From: Bacillota bacterium
Lineage (GTDB): Bacteria; Bacillota; Clostridia; Christensenellales; Aristaeellaceae
Assembly: GCA_009787135.1 (NCBI GenBank)
Contig: WRGP01000147.1
Location: 1-7,363 of the forward strand
DNA length: 7,363 nucleotides
Reading direction: 5' to 3'
Shown here: positions 1-6,584 of the stretch, in pieces
Position numbering within the stretch: the first letter of the stretch is position 1
Layout: each line of letters begins with the position of its first letter
Notes under the pieces: generated by a model
What the model saw: the letters and a program-made list of their open reading frames with translations, nothing else
What the model was told of the DNA's origin: nothing
Databases searched by the model: none
Program-made: the position numbers and the translations under genes

Positions 1-190
1 ATAACTATTGCTCAAACATTCAAGCCCATAACCTATTGCCGCGCAATGGTTTCCGGCTTGTTTTCTGTCATTCAACTGTCAAAGTCAAGTTATAAGCCAG
101 GCGGAGGGTTCTGTAAAGGAAAACGCATGAAGCGCGAATGCCGGTTGCACACAAGTGATGTTTGTTCGCGCGGGTGGCGGGGGATCGCAA
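1..190. other. AT-rich intergenic stretch with small repeats
   Basis: No convincing gene is visible. The first 120 bases are about 43% G+C, clearly lower than the genes to the right. It contains a near-direct repeat (ATAACTATTGC at 1-11 and ATAACCTATTGC at 30-41) and a compact hairpin at 33-49 (7-bp stem with one G-T pair, loop CGC). It also has the hexamer CTGTCA twice, 11 bp apart (65-70 and 76-81). The hairpin is followed on the plus strand by a moderately T-rich stretch, so it could be the terminator of a plus-strand gene ending left of the window, but there is no clean T run. This DNA also lies directly downstream of the minus-strand holin gene, where I see no further reading frame. Confidence 0.4.
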
Positions 191-640
191 TCAAGGCGCT
201 TTGGCCCCGGGAGAATCCCCGTTGGGGTGATATGGGTTTTCCCGGGCGGTCTTTGTAACATCCAGCATGTTCAGCAGCTTTTGGGGCAAGGGGATGCCGG
301 CGATGGCCGCGTTTTCCAGCACGGAGATGGCCTCGCTTACGACGTAGAACCAGGCGGTGGTCGCGCGGACAAACGAGCCGTCCATGGTGACATCCAGCTG
401 CGCGGCCACGGCCAGCACCATCAGGATAAGCCCTTTTTTCAGCAAGCCGCGAAAGCTCGCGCCGCTCTCTACGCAACCTGATTGGCTCAGGCCGCTGCGG
501 CCCAGACACCCCACGAAAATGCCGGCGGCATAGTCCAGCGCCATCATCGCCAGCAGCAGCTTGAGGGTGGAATCCCAGCCGCCGACAAGCCCTAAGAGCA
601 GATCGCCTGCCCGGTGCAAAACGCTTAAAACGCTTGACAT
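191..640 (-). CDS. Phage-type holin family protein (TcdE/Cph1/BhlA-like)
   Basis: Small integral membrane protein of 149 residues, a usual length for the Phage_holin_4 family, whose members form membrane lesions that release endolysins or large exported proteins. Hydrophobic segments lie at about residues 25-46, 66-81 and 91-108. Family landmarks are visible: a DYAAG motif in the first helix (36-40), a Ser-x-x-Gly-Leu-x-Lys-Lys stretch before the second helix (62-69), and the conserved run FYVVSEAISVLENAAIAGIP (98-117) followed by PLP and a hydrophilic tail. The ATG at 640 is supported by GGAGG (645-649) four bases upstream. The gene diverges from leuS across 63 bp. No endolysin, portal or tail gene is present, so it may be a domesticated or remnant lysis gene, or serve export or autolysis. 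The family call is strong; the role here is inferred. Confidence 0.88.
   Translation of the reverse strand: MSSVLSVLHRAGDLLLGLVGGWDSTLKLLLAMMALDYAAGIFVGCLGRSGLSQSGCVESGASFRGLLKKGLILMVLAVAAQLDVTMDGSFVRATTAWFYVVSEAISVLENAAIAGIPLPQKLLNMLDVTKTARENPYHPNGDSPGAKAP
206..246. repeat. Long inverted repeat in the 3' end of the holin gene
   Basis: Positions 206-218 can pair with 234-246. The outer part is a perfect CCCGGGA/TCCCGGG match, then two A-T pairs with two G-T pairs and two further G-C pairs. A competing inner hairpin CCCC-GTT-GGGG uses 217-227. The structure lies within the last codons of the holin gene (residues Asn-Pro-Tyr-His-Pro-Asn-Gly-Asp). No T run follows on either strand, so it is not a canonical intrinsic terminator. 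It could protect or terminate the holin transcript, or simply reflect codon choice. Confidence 0.5.
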
Positions 641-703
641 AACGCCTCCAGCTTGCTATGCTTTCATACTATAATGGAAAAATATGCGTAAGGGGCTTGA
701 GAC
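641..703. promoter_or_regulatory. Compact divergent promoter region of holin and leuS
   Basis: This 63-bp gap holds the start signals of both divergent genes. On the plus strand there is a consensus -10 hexamer TATAAT at 670-675, 28 bp before the leuS start; no good -35 box is found 16-18 bp upstream. leuS has a Shine-Dalgarno AAGGGG at 690-695, eight bases before its ATG. On the minus strand the same segment reads ATTATAGTATG and offers overlapping -10-like hexamers (TATAGT or TATGAA) for the holin; TTACGC lies 17 bp before TATGAA. Its Shine-Dalgarno is GGAGG at 645-649. The two promoters would overlap, so polymerase binding is probably mutually exclusive. There is no space for a T-box leader. 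Confidence 0.5.
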
Positions 704-3118
704 ATGCAGATTCTCGAATACAATCCAGCCATGATAGAACCCAAATGGCAGCAATACTGGGAAGAGGCCGGCGTCTTTCATGCGTTGGAAGACCATACCC
801 TGCCCAAATACTACTGCCTGATCGAATTCCCGTACCCCTCGGGGGAAGGGCTGCACATGGGCCACCCGCGGCCGTATACGGCGATGGACATCATCGCCAG
901 GAAACGGCGCATGGAAGGGTATAACGTGCTGCTGCCCATAGGCTGGGACGCGTTTGGCCTGCCGGCGGAGAATAACGCGATCAAAAATCACGTTCACCCG
1001 CGCGTGATCACGGAGGAAAACATCGCGCGCTTCCGCGGGCAGACCAAGCGGCTTGGCTTTTCCGTGGACTGGAACCGCGAGGTGGATACGACCGACCCCG
1101 CCTACTACAGGTGGACGCAGTGGATCTTCCTGCAGCTATTTAAGAAGGGGATGGCGTATAAGGCGGAAATGCCCATCAACTGGTGCACCTCGTGCAAGTG
1201 CGGTTTGGCCAACGAAGAGGTGGTGGACGGCGTCTGCGAGCGGTGCGGCAGCGAAGTGGTTCGCAAGGTGAAGAACCAGTGGATGCTGAGGATCACAGCG
1301 TACGCGCAAAAGTTGCTCGACGGGCTGGACACCGTGGATTTCATTGAGCGGGCCAAGGCGCAGCAGCGAAACTGGATTGGCCGGTCCACGGGCGCGGAGG
1401 TGGATTTTGCCATCGCGGACAGCGGGGAGACATTGCGCGTGTTTACCACGCGGCCCGATACGCTCTTTGGCGCTACCTATATGGTTATCTCGCCCGAACA
1501 TCCGCTTGTGGAGCGGATGCGGGATCGAATTTCAAACTGTGACGCGCTCGTCGCCTACCGGGAGGCGGCCAGCCGGAAGAGCGATTTTGAGCGCACGGAG
1601 CTTGCCAAGGACAAGACGGGCGTGGCCATACAGGGCGTGACCGCCATCAACCCCGTGACGGGCAAGCCCATCCCGATTTGGGTGTCCGACTACGTGCTGA
1701 TGAGCTACGGCACCGGCGCGATTATGGCAGTGCCGGGGCATGATACGCGGGACTGGGCGTTCGCGCGAAAGTTCGGCCTGCCGGTTGTGGAGGTCGTGGC
1801 GGGCGGCGATATTGAAACGGAAGCGTACACCGATATCGAAAGCGGCGTGATGGTCAACTCCGGTTTCCTGAACGGCCTTTCGGTAGAGAAAGCCAAGCGG
1901 AAGATCACCCAATGGCTTAAGGAGCGGGGTCTTGGGGAGGAGACGGTCAAATTCAAGCTGCGCGATTGGGTGTTTTCCCGGCAGCGCTATTGGGGAGAGC
2001 CCATCCCGCTGGTGCACTGCGAACGCTGCGGCTGGGTGCCGCTGCCTGAGAACGAGCTGCCGCTGCTCCTGCCGCAGGTGGAAAAATACGAGACCACGCA
2101 GGACGGCGAGTCGCCGCTCGCCGCGATGGGAGAGTGGGTGAACACCGTTTGCCCGCATTGCGGCAGCCCGGCCAAGCGTGAAACGGACACCATGCCGCAG
2201 TGGGCCGGGTCGAGCTGGTACTTCCTGCGCTATATGGACCCGCGCAATGATCAGGCGCTTGCCAGCCCTGAGGCGCTTGCCTACTGGGGGCCGGTGGATT
2301 GGTACAACGGCGGTATGGAGCACACGACGCTGCATTTGCTCTACAGCCGGTTCTGGCACCGGTTCTTGTATGACATCGGCGTGGTCGGGTATCCGGAGCC
2401 ATATCTGAAGCGTACTTCGCATGGCTTCGTGCTGGGCGAGAACGGCGAGAAAATGAGCAAATCGCGCGGCAACGTGATTAACCCGGACGAGGTCATACGG
2501 GATATCGGCGCGGACGCGCTGCGCGTATACGAGATGTTCATGGGCGCGTTTGACCAGGCGATCCCGTGGTCCGCAAACGGCGCGGCAGGCTGCCGGAGGT
2601 TTTTGGAGCGCGTGTGGCGCATGCAGGAAATGCTGGCGGACAGCGATGAAATAAGGGAAGAAGTCAGGGCCGACGTGCATGCCTGCGTTAAAAAAGTAAG
2701 CGAAGATATTGAGCGGATGAAGTTCAACACCGCCATTGCCGCGATGATGACGCTCGTGAATACCTTCTACGCCAGCGGCCGGGTGACGCGCGGCGAAATG
2801 AAGGTATTGGTGCTGCTGCTCAGCCCTGTAGCGCCCCATATTGCGGAGGAGATCTGGCAGAGGCTGGGCGGGAAGGAGTCGCTGGCGTGCCGTCCATGGC
2901 CAAAGTGGGATGAGGAGGCCATGCGCAAGGATGAGATAGAAATCGCCATACAGATCGGCGGCAAGGTGCGCGGCCGCATGATGGCCCCCACCAGCCTGAC
3001 GGCCGGGGAAGGCGGGCAGGTGTTGATGGAAGCGCCGGAGGTGCGGGCGCTTTTGGACGGAAGGCCGGTGCGCAAGGTGATTTATGTGCCGGGCAGGCTG
3101 CTCAATATCGTGGTGTAG
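704..3118 (+). CDS. leuS: Leucyl-tRNA synthetase
   Basis: Cytoplasmic class I aminoacyl-tRNA synthetase that attaches leucine to tRNA-Leu using ATP; 804 residues, a normal bacterial length. The HIGH signature is HMGH at 51-54, after PYPSGEGL, and KMSKS is at 583-587. A first zinc site is formed by Cys161, 164/166, 178 and 181. The CP1 editing domain (about 225-415) keeps the Thr-rich motif TTRPDTLFGATY (248-259) and GTGAIMAVPGHD with Asp347, the conserved editing aspartate, so hydrolytic proofreading should be intact. A second Cys4 zinc site (439, 442, 483, 486) sits after the editing domain. The leucine-specific insertion that E. coli has before KMSKS is absent, as in the Bacillus type. The anticodon-binding region covers about 650-740, and the C-terminal tRNA-binding domain (745-804) ends in VRKVIYVPGRLLNIVV. 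The ATG is fixed by AAGGGG eight bases upstream. No frameshift is seen. Confidence 0.98.
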   Translation: MQILEYNPAMIEPKWQQYWEEAGVFHALEDHTLPKYYCLIEFPYPSGEGLHMGHPRPYTAMDIIARKRRMEGYNVLLPIGWDAFGLPAENNAIKNHVHPRVITEENIARFRGQTKRLGFSVDWNREVDTTDPAYYRWTQWIFLQLFKKGMAYKAEMPINWCTSCKCGLANEEVVDGVCERCGSEVVRKVKNQWMLRITAYAQKLLDGLDTVDFIERAKAQQRNWIGRSTGAEVDFAIADSGETLRVFTTRPDTLFGATYMVISPEHPLVERMRDRISNCDALVAYREAASRKSDFERTELAKDKTGVAIQGVTAINPVTGKPIPIWVSDYVLMSYGTGAIMAVPGHDTRDWAFARKFGLPVVEVVAGGDIETEAYTDIESGVMVNSGFLNGLSVEKAKRKITQWLKERGLGEETVKFKLRDWVFSRQRYWGEPIPLVHCERCGWVPLPENELPLLLPQVEKYETTQDGESPLAAMGEWVNTVCPHCGSPAKRETDTMPQWAGSSWYFLRYMDPRNDQALASPEALAYWGPVDWYNGGMEHTTLHLLYSRFWHRFLYDIGVVGYPEPYLKRTSHGFVLGENGEKMSKSRGNVINPDEVIRDIGADALRVYEMFMGAFDQAIPWSANGAAGCRRFLERVWRMQEMLADSDEIREEVRADVHACVKKVSEDIERMKFNTAIAAMMTLVNTFYASGRVTRGEMKVLVLLLSPVAPHIAEEIWQRLGGKESLACRPWPKWDEEAMRKDEIEIAIQIGGKVRGRMMAPTSLTAGEGGQVLMEAPEVRALLDGRPVRKVIYVPGRLLNIVV

Positions 3119-3150
3119 CGCATGAAGGGACTCGGCGAATGATATCGGGA

Positions 3151-3199
3151 GGGAACGCCGGGGGGCGGCGTCCCCTGGAAAGCCGCTTGCGGTCCTTTC
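3151..3199 (+). terminator. Tandem hairpins after leuS, possible terminator
   Basis: Two successive hairpins lie 33 bp after the leuS stop. The first pairs GGGAACGCCG (3151-3160) with CGGCGTCCC (3166-3174) around a GGGGG loop, with one bulged A; it is very stable. The second pairs GAAAGCCGC (3178-3186) with GCGG (3189-3192) and CTTTC (3195-3199), with a two-base bulge and a tight loop. It is followed by TTCGTTCGTTT, a broken T tract. Termination of leuS transcription is plausible, but the T tract is not clean. The pair could instead attenuate readthrough into topB, for which I see no obvious promoter of its own. Confidence 0.42.
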
Positions 3200-3225
3200 G
3201 TTCGTTTGCCGTGCGCTGACGATGG

Positions 3226-3245
3226 AAAGGATTAACCTTTGAGGT
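3226..3245 (+). promoter_or_regulatory. topB ribosome binding site with adjacent short hairpin
   Basis: GAGGT at 3241-3245 lies seven bases before the ATG at 3253 and fixes the topB start. Immediately upstream, AAAGG (3226-3230) and CCTTT (3236-3240) form a five-base-pair inverted repeat around ATTAA. The stem abuts but does not cover the ribosome binding site; it is weak and may have no role. Confidence 0.55.
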
Positions 3246-3252
3246 CACAGCT

Positions 3253-5370
3253 ATGGCATATCAACTGATCGTCGCGGAGAAGCCATCCGTGGCGCGAGAC
3301 ATAGCCCGCGTGGTGGGCGCAAAAGGGCGTCAGGAAGGATATTACGATGGCGAGACGTACCGCGTCACCTGGGCTTTGGGGCATCTGGTGTCGCTCATGG
3401 AGCCCGAGGAGATTGACGAGAAGTGGAAGAGGTGGCGCGCCGAGGATTTGCCGATCCTGCCGGCGCAGATTCCGCTGAAGGTACTGCCCAAGACAAAAAA
3501 GCAATATACTATCGTAAAGCGGCTCATGCGGGATAAAGAATGTATGGGCATTATTTGCGCGACGGACGCGGGGCGGGAGGGTGAACTGATCTTCCGTTAC
3601 ATTTATCGCATGGCGGCGTGCCCAAAGCCGGTGCGGCGCTTTTGGATCTCCAGCATGACGGACGAGGCCATCCGGGAAGGCTTTGCCGGGCTGAAACCTG
3701 GGGAGGCCTACGACCTGCTCTATGAGAGCGCGCGCTGCCGCGCGGAGGCGGATTGGCTGGTGGGCATGAACGCAAGCCGCGCGTATACTTTGCGGTATGA
3801 CGCGCTTTTGCCTATCGGGCGGGTGCAGACGCCTACGCTGGCGCTGCTTGTCAGGCGGCGGCGGGAGATTGAGGCGTTTACGCCTGAGGCGTACTGGACG
3901 GTCACCGCGCACTTTGGGGATTATACCGGCCTGTGGCTGGATGAAAAGACCGGGGAGAAGCGGCTCTACGACGGCCGGCGGGCGGAGGCCATCGCCGCGA
4001 AGGTGCGCGGCAAGGACGCTTTGGTGGAAAGCGTTGCGCGCGAGACGAAAAAGGAGTGGCCGCCCAACCTATACGATCTGACCGCTTTGCAGCGCGACGC
4101 GAACCGCCTGCTGGGCTTCACGGCGAAAAAAACGCTGGAAACGGCGCAGAAACTCTATGAAGAATATAAGCTGCTGACATATCCGCGAACGGACAGCCGC
4201 TATTTGCCGCGGGATATGGCGGGCCGCACGCGCCAGGCGATGGAAGGGCTGCCGGAAGCCTATGCCGGCTGCAGCGCGCCGTTGCTCGCGCAGGCCAGGC
4301 TGCCTATGGTAAGGCGCGTCTTTGACGATACAAAGGTGGGCGATCACCACGCCATCATTCCGACGGGCAAACGGTGTGATCCTGGCAAGCTTCCGCCCGA
4401 TGCGGCCGCGCTGTTTGATCTGGTGGCGCGCAGGTTGCTTGCGGCGTTTTATCCGGAGCATTGCTATGACGCCGTGCGCGTTATCGCCTGCGGCGAGGGC
4501 GAGCCGTTTGTGAGCGTGGGGCGGGAGGTTTCCCAGGAGGGCTGGAAGGCCGTGTACCGAGACATGCCGTCCGGCAAGCGAAAAAAGGCGGAAAAGCGGG
4601 AGGACGAGGAGACGCGCCTGCCCAAACTTTCCGAGGGCGACGTGAGAACAATCCAGAAGGCTGCCGCCCGGGAGGATAAGACAAAGCCGCCCGCGCCGCA
4701 CACGGACGCGTCGCTTTTGGCCGCGATGGAGCACGCCGGGCGGGAGATTGAGGACGAGGCGCTTCGCGAGTCGATGAAGGGGAGCGGGCTTGGCACGCCG
4801 GCCACGCGCGCCGCGATCATGGAGCGCCTGCTGGCCGTCCAGTATGCCGAGCGCCGCGGCCGGGCCATCACGGCGACGGATAAGGGCGTGCGGCTCATCG
4901 CCGCCGTGCCGGCGGACATCGCCTCGCCCGAGACGACGGGGCGCTGGGAGAAGGCGCTTTCAGACATTGTGTCCGGCGGCATGCAGCCGGAGCGGTTTTT
5001 GAGCGGCATTCGAAGGCTTGCGTCGTCGCTCGTGGACAGCGCGAAAACCTCGCCCGCGGACATATATTTTGAACGCGAGGAGAGGAAGGGGCGCGGAGGC
5101 TCCGCAAAGAGGTCTGCGGCGATTGGGGCCGTGTGCCCGCTCTGCGGGCAGGGCGCGTTGCTGGAGAACAGCAAAGCATATTACTGCGCCAGATACCGCG
5201 ACGGGTGCAAGCTGACGATTTGGAAGGATTGCGTGGTCAGGGCCGGCGGGCCCGAGCTTTCCCCGGCGCTCATGAAACGGCTTTTGGCGGAGGGAAAAGT
5301 CCGCGGGAGCACGGGCACGATCAGGCACGCCGGGGGCGTGGTGCGGTTTGAAAAAGCAAAGCTTTTGTGA
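3253..5370 (+). CDS. topB: DNA topoisomerase III (type IA)
   Basis: Type IA topoisomerase that cuts and reseals one DNA strand through a 5'-phosphotyrosine link, relaxing negative supercoils and decatenating single-stranded or gapped DNA at forks and in recombination. It has 705 residues, close to Bacillus TopB. The Toprim domain (about 1-140) starts with LIVAEKPSVA (Glu9 acidic residue, Lys10) and has the metal-binding motif ATDAGREGEL with Asp105 and Glu109. The middle position of the classical DxDxE is Gly107, which is usual in this Firmicutes subfamily. IGRVQTPTLALL (188-199) and the active site LTYPRTDSRYLP, with nucleophile Tyr310, follow; DHHAIIPT (364-371) and GLGTPATRA (512-520) are further family motifs. 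A lysine/glutamate-rich stretch lies at 440-455. The C-terminus carries one Cys4 zinc ribbon (Cys628, 631, 645, 652). Start chosen by GAGGT seven bases upstream. The gene is intact. Confidence 0.97.
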   Translation: MAYQLIVAEKPSVARDIARVVGAKGRQEGYYDGETYRVTWALGHLVSLMEPEEIDEKWKRWRAEDLPILPAQIPLKVLPKTKKQYTIVKRLMRDKECMGIICATDAGREGELIFRYIYRMAACPKPVRRFWISSMTDEAIREGFAGLKPGEAYDLLYESARCRAEADWLVGMNASRAYTLRYDALLPIGRVQTPTLALLVRRRREIEAFTPEAYWTVTAHFGDYTGLWLDEKTGEKRLYDGRRAEAIAAKVRGKDALVESVARETKKEWPPNLYDLTALQRDANRLLGFTAKKTLETAQKLYEEYKLLTYPRTDSRYLPRDMAGRTRQAMEGLPEAYAGCSAPLLAQARLPMVRRVFDDTKVGDHHAIIPTGKRCDPGKLPPDAAALFDLVARRLLAAFYPEHCYDAVRVIACGEGEPFVSVGREVSQEGWKAVYRDMPSGKRKKAEKREDEETRLPKLSEGDVRTIQKAAAREDKTKPPAPHTDASLLAAMEHAGREIEDEALRESMKGSGLGTPATRAAIMERLLAVQYAERRGRAITATDKGVRLIAAVPADIASPETTGRWEKALSDIVSGGMQPERFLSGIRRLASSLVDSAKTSPADIYFEREERKGRGGSAKRSAAIGAVCPLCGQGALLENSKAYYCARYRDGCKLTIWKDCVVRAGGPELSPALMKRLLAEGKVRGSTGTIRHAGGVVRFEKAKLL

Positions 5371-5387
5371 ACAACGCCGCCGCTATT

Positions 5388-5416
5388 TTGCGAACTTTGG
5401 CCTTGTATGGTATACT
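5388..5416 (+). promoter_or_regulatory. Extended -10 sigma-A type promoter
   Basis: TTGCGA (5388-5393, four of six matches to TTGACA) is separated by exactly 17 bp from TATACT (5411-5416, five of six matches to TATAAT). The -10 box is preceded by TGG, giving the extended TGnTATAnT form. It lies 32 bp upstream of the ATG at 5449 and begins 17 bp after the topB stop. It is the best promoter in the window and should drive the membrane-protein/Usp pair. No repressor-like palindrome overlaps it. Confidence 0.72.
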
Positions 5417-5436
5417 GTCGGCGGGACGGATTTGGT

Positions 5437-5443
5437 AAGGAGG
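5437..5443 (+). promoter_or_regulatory. Ribosome binding site that sets the 5449 start
   Basis: A perfect AAGGAGG lies five bases before the ATG at 5449. An in-frame ATG at 5407 overlaps the -10 promoter region and would place this Shine-Dalgarno inside the coding sequence, so the downstream ATG is the likely start. Confidence 0.85.
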
Positions 5444-5448
5444 GAGAC

Positions 5449-5976
5449 ATGGCCGCACAGGGTATGGCAATATTGCACACGGAGGATCATGAAAGACAAA
5501 ATGACGCGCATATAAACCGTATGCTGACCATATTGGGAATGGGCACGCTGTTTGCCTTGGGGCTGATTGCCGCGGCGCTGATCTGGCGTGACGCGACGCA
5601 TATGAACAATCCCAACGAGACGCCGAGCCAGATCGTCGTTGTCGCGGCGACGCTTGTTTGGGGTTCTACGCTGATTTTTTTCTGGAGCATGAAGCTGACG
5701 CCCCTGTTCAGCTACCGCCGCTATCTGCGGGAGATCCGCCAGGGTCTGTTCAGAGAGGCGGAGGGGGTCTTGGTGCGCTTTGACAGGGAAACCACCTTTC
5801 GCGACGGCATCAGCTTTTACGCGATGATCATCAATACCGGCGAGCGTGGGGATCCGGAGGACGAGCGCCTGCTGTATTGGGATGTAAGGCTCAAGCGGCC
5901 CGAGGTGGATGCGGGGGCAATGGTGCGCGTGAAGGCGCATGGCAACGACATTATAGGGTTTGAGCAATGGTCATGA
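5449..5976 (+). CDS. Two-helix membrane protein with soluble C-terminal domain, unknown function
   Basis: Protein of 175 residues from the ATG with the perfect Shine-Dalgarno. Residues 1-24 are polar and His/Asp/Glu-rich. Transmembrane helices are predicted at about 25-46 and 61-82, joined by a short polar loop with Asn and Pro residues (48-60). Basic residues after helix 2 (Arg90, Arg91, Arg94, Arg97) suggest both ends are cytoplasmic. The remainder (about 100-175) alternates short strands: EGVLVRFDRETTF, then SFYAMIIN, a charged turn GDPEDER, LLYWDVRL, and VRVKAHGNDIIGFE. That pattern resembles a small all-beta (OB- or SH3-like) domain, as in membrane-anchored NfeD-like proteins, but I do not recognise the family. 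It is followed with a 10-bp overlap by the Usp-like gene under the same promoter, so translation is probably coupled. I read the domain fold from the strand pattern only. Confidence 0.85.
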   Translation: MAAQGMAILHTEDHERQNDAHINRMLTILGMGTLFALGLIAAALIWRDATHMNNPNETPSQIVVVAATLVWGSTLIFFWSMKLTPLFSYRRYLREIRQGLFREAEGVLVRFDRETTFRDGISFYAMIINTGERGDPEDERLLYWDVRLKRPEVDAGAMVRVKAHGNDIIGFEQWS

Positions 5977-6356
5977 TTGAGAAATTGTCCACGCTGCCCA
6001 AGAAGACAATGGTCTGCGTTACCGTGCAAAAGACGTGCGAGCGGCTCATCCGCGAGGGCGCTTCCATCGCGGGGGACGCGGGGCTGAACGTCGTGCATGT
6101 GGCGCGTTCGGGCGCCGCGCTGCTGGGCGCGGGCAATGACGGCGAGGCGCTTGAATACCTCTACCGCATCGCGCGGCAGTATGGGGCGGAGATGGATATG
6201 CTCCGCGCGGACGATGTGGTGGAAACAATAGTGCGTTTCGCGCGGAAGCATGGCGTTGAGTGTGTTGTGCTGGGCGCGCCCGGCGTGGGCAGCAGGGACT
6301 TCGCGGAGGTGCTGCGCTTGCGCTTGCCGGGGGTTTCTGTTGTGGTGGTGCCATAA
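5967..6356 (+). CDS. Small KdpD-like universal stress protein (Usp) domain protein
   Basis: Protein of 129 residues that looks like a free-standing Usp (Rossmann-like alpha/beta) domain, closest in pattern to the Usp domain inside the KdpD sensor kinase. Visible marks are a first strand MVCVTV (15-20) followed by QKTCERLIREGASIAGDAG (21-39), a second strand NVVHVAR (41-47), an acidic segment with ADDVVETIVRFARKHGVE (81-98), the strand CVVLGAPG (99-106), and a last strand VSVVVVP (123-129). The nucleotide-binding signature of classical UspA (Gly-x2-Gly-x9-Gly-Ser/Thr) is incomplete: Gly103-x2-Gly106 is present but the second Gly-Ser/Thr is not, so ATP binding is doubtful. The start at 5967 has AGGG eight bases upstream; an ATG at 5973 (ATGA overlap) is an alternative. 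The KdpD N-terminal and kinase domains are absent. It probably works with the membrane protein encoded just before it. Confidence 0.8.
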   Translation: MVMIEKLSTLPKKTMVCVTVQKTCERLIREGASIAGDAGLNVVHVARSGAALLGAGNDGEALEYLYRIARQYGAEMDMLRADDVVETIVRFARKHGVECVVLGAPGVGSRDFAEVLRLRLPGVSVVVVP

Positions 6357-6386
6357 TTTGATTTTTTGTACTGATTGTAAAGCCGT

Positions 6387-6584
6387 GTGGGCGCCAGCGA
6401 CAGGCATTACGCCGCGCCGCCGTATGGAAGCGATTCAGCCATGGCCTGTGGGCAGACGGATTCACCGGACGCGCGGGCGGTTGCGGGGAAATACATGCGG
6501 ATGGGGCAGGCGCGCGATGTTGAGGGCATGGCGGAATACACTTGGCCGGAATGGCGGCATGTCCGGAAGATTCCGTTAGGGTAG
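6387..6584 (+). CDS. Possible small hypothetical protein, 65 codons
   Basis: Open frame from GTG (6387) to TAG, 30 bp after the Usp-like gene. The predicted peptide begins MGASDRHYAAPPYGSDSAMA and ends VRKIPLG. It is soluble, has two tryptophans near the end (WPEW), a mixed charge pattern and about 72% G/C at third codon positions, which matches the real genes. Against it: the start is GTG, no clear Shine-Dalgarno precedes it, and an in-frame TAA lies only three codons upstream, so no longer version exists. A start at the internal ATG (6441) would leave 47 codons. I do not recognise the product. It may be a genuine small protein, a remnant whose 5' end was lost, or a chance frame. Confidence 0.4.
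   Translation: MGASDRHYAAPPYGSDSAMACGQTDSPDARAVAGKYMRMGQARDVEGMAEYTWPEWRHVRKIPLG

Noticed and set aside
127..258. Plus-strand 43-codon frame with AAAGGA six bases before its ATG
   Set aside because: About half of it is antisense to the holin 3' end, the peptide has no recognisable feature, and the Shine-Dalgarno match alone is weak support.
1532..2839. Long 435-codon open frame on the minus strand
   Set aside because: It lies entirely opposite leuS, whose every motif is intact. Long antisense frames are expected in GC-rich genes, and its translation shows no domain I recognise.
3223..3243. Six-codon minicistron (ATG to TGA) ending at the topB ribosome binding site
   Set aside because: It is too short to support from sequence alone, it has no ribosome binding site of its own, and it carries no run of regulatory codons.
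4069..5174. Two long minus-strand open frames opposite topB (4069-4734 and 4464-5174)
   Set aside because: Both are antisense to the well-supported topoisomerase gene, have biased Arg/Ala/Ser-rich composition and no recognisable motif.
5352..5366. Inverted repeat AAAAGC-AAA-GCTTTT at the topB stop
   Set aside because: The stem is AT-rich, lies inside the last codons and has no T tract after it, so it is not a credible terminator.
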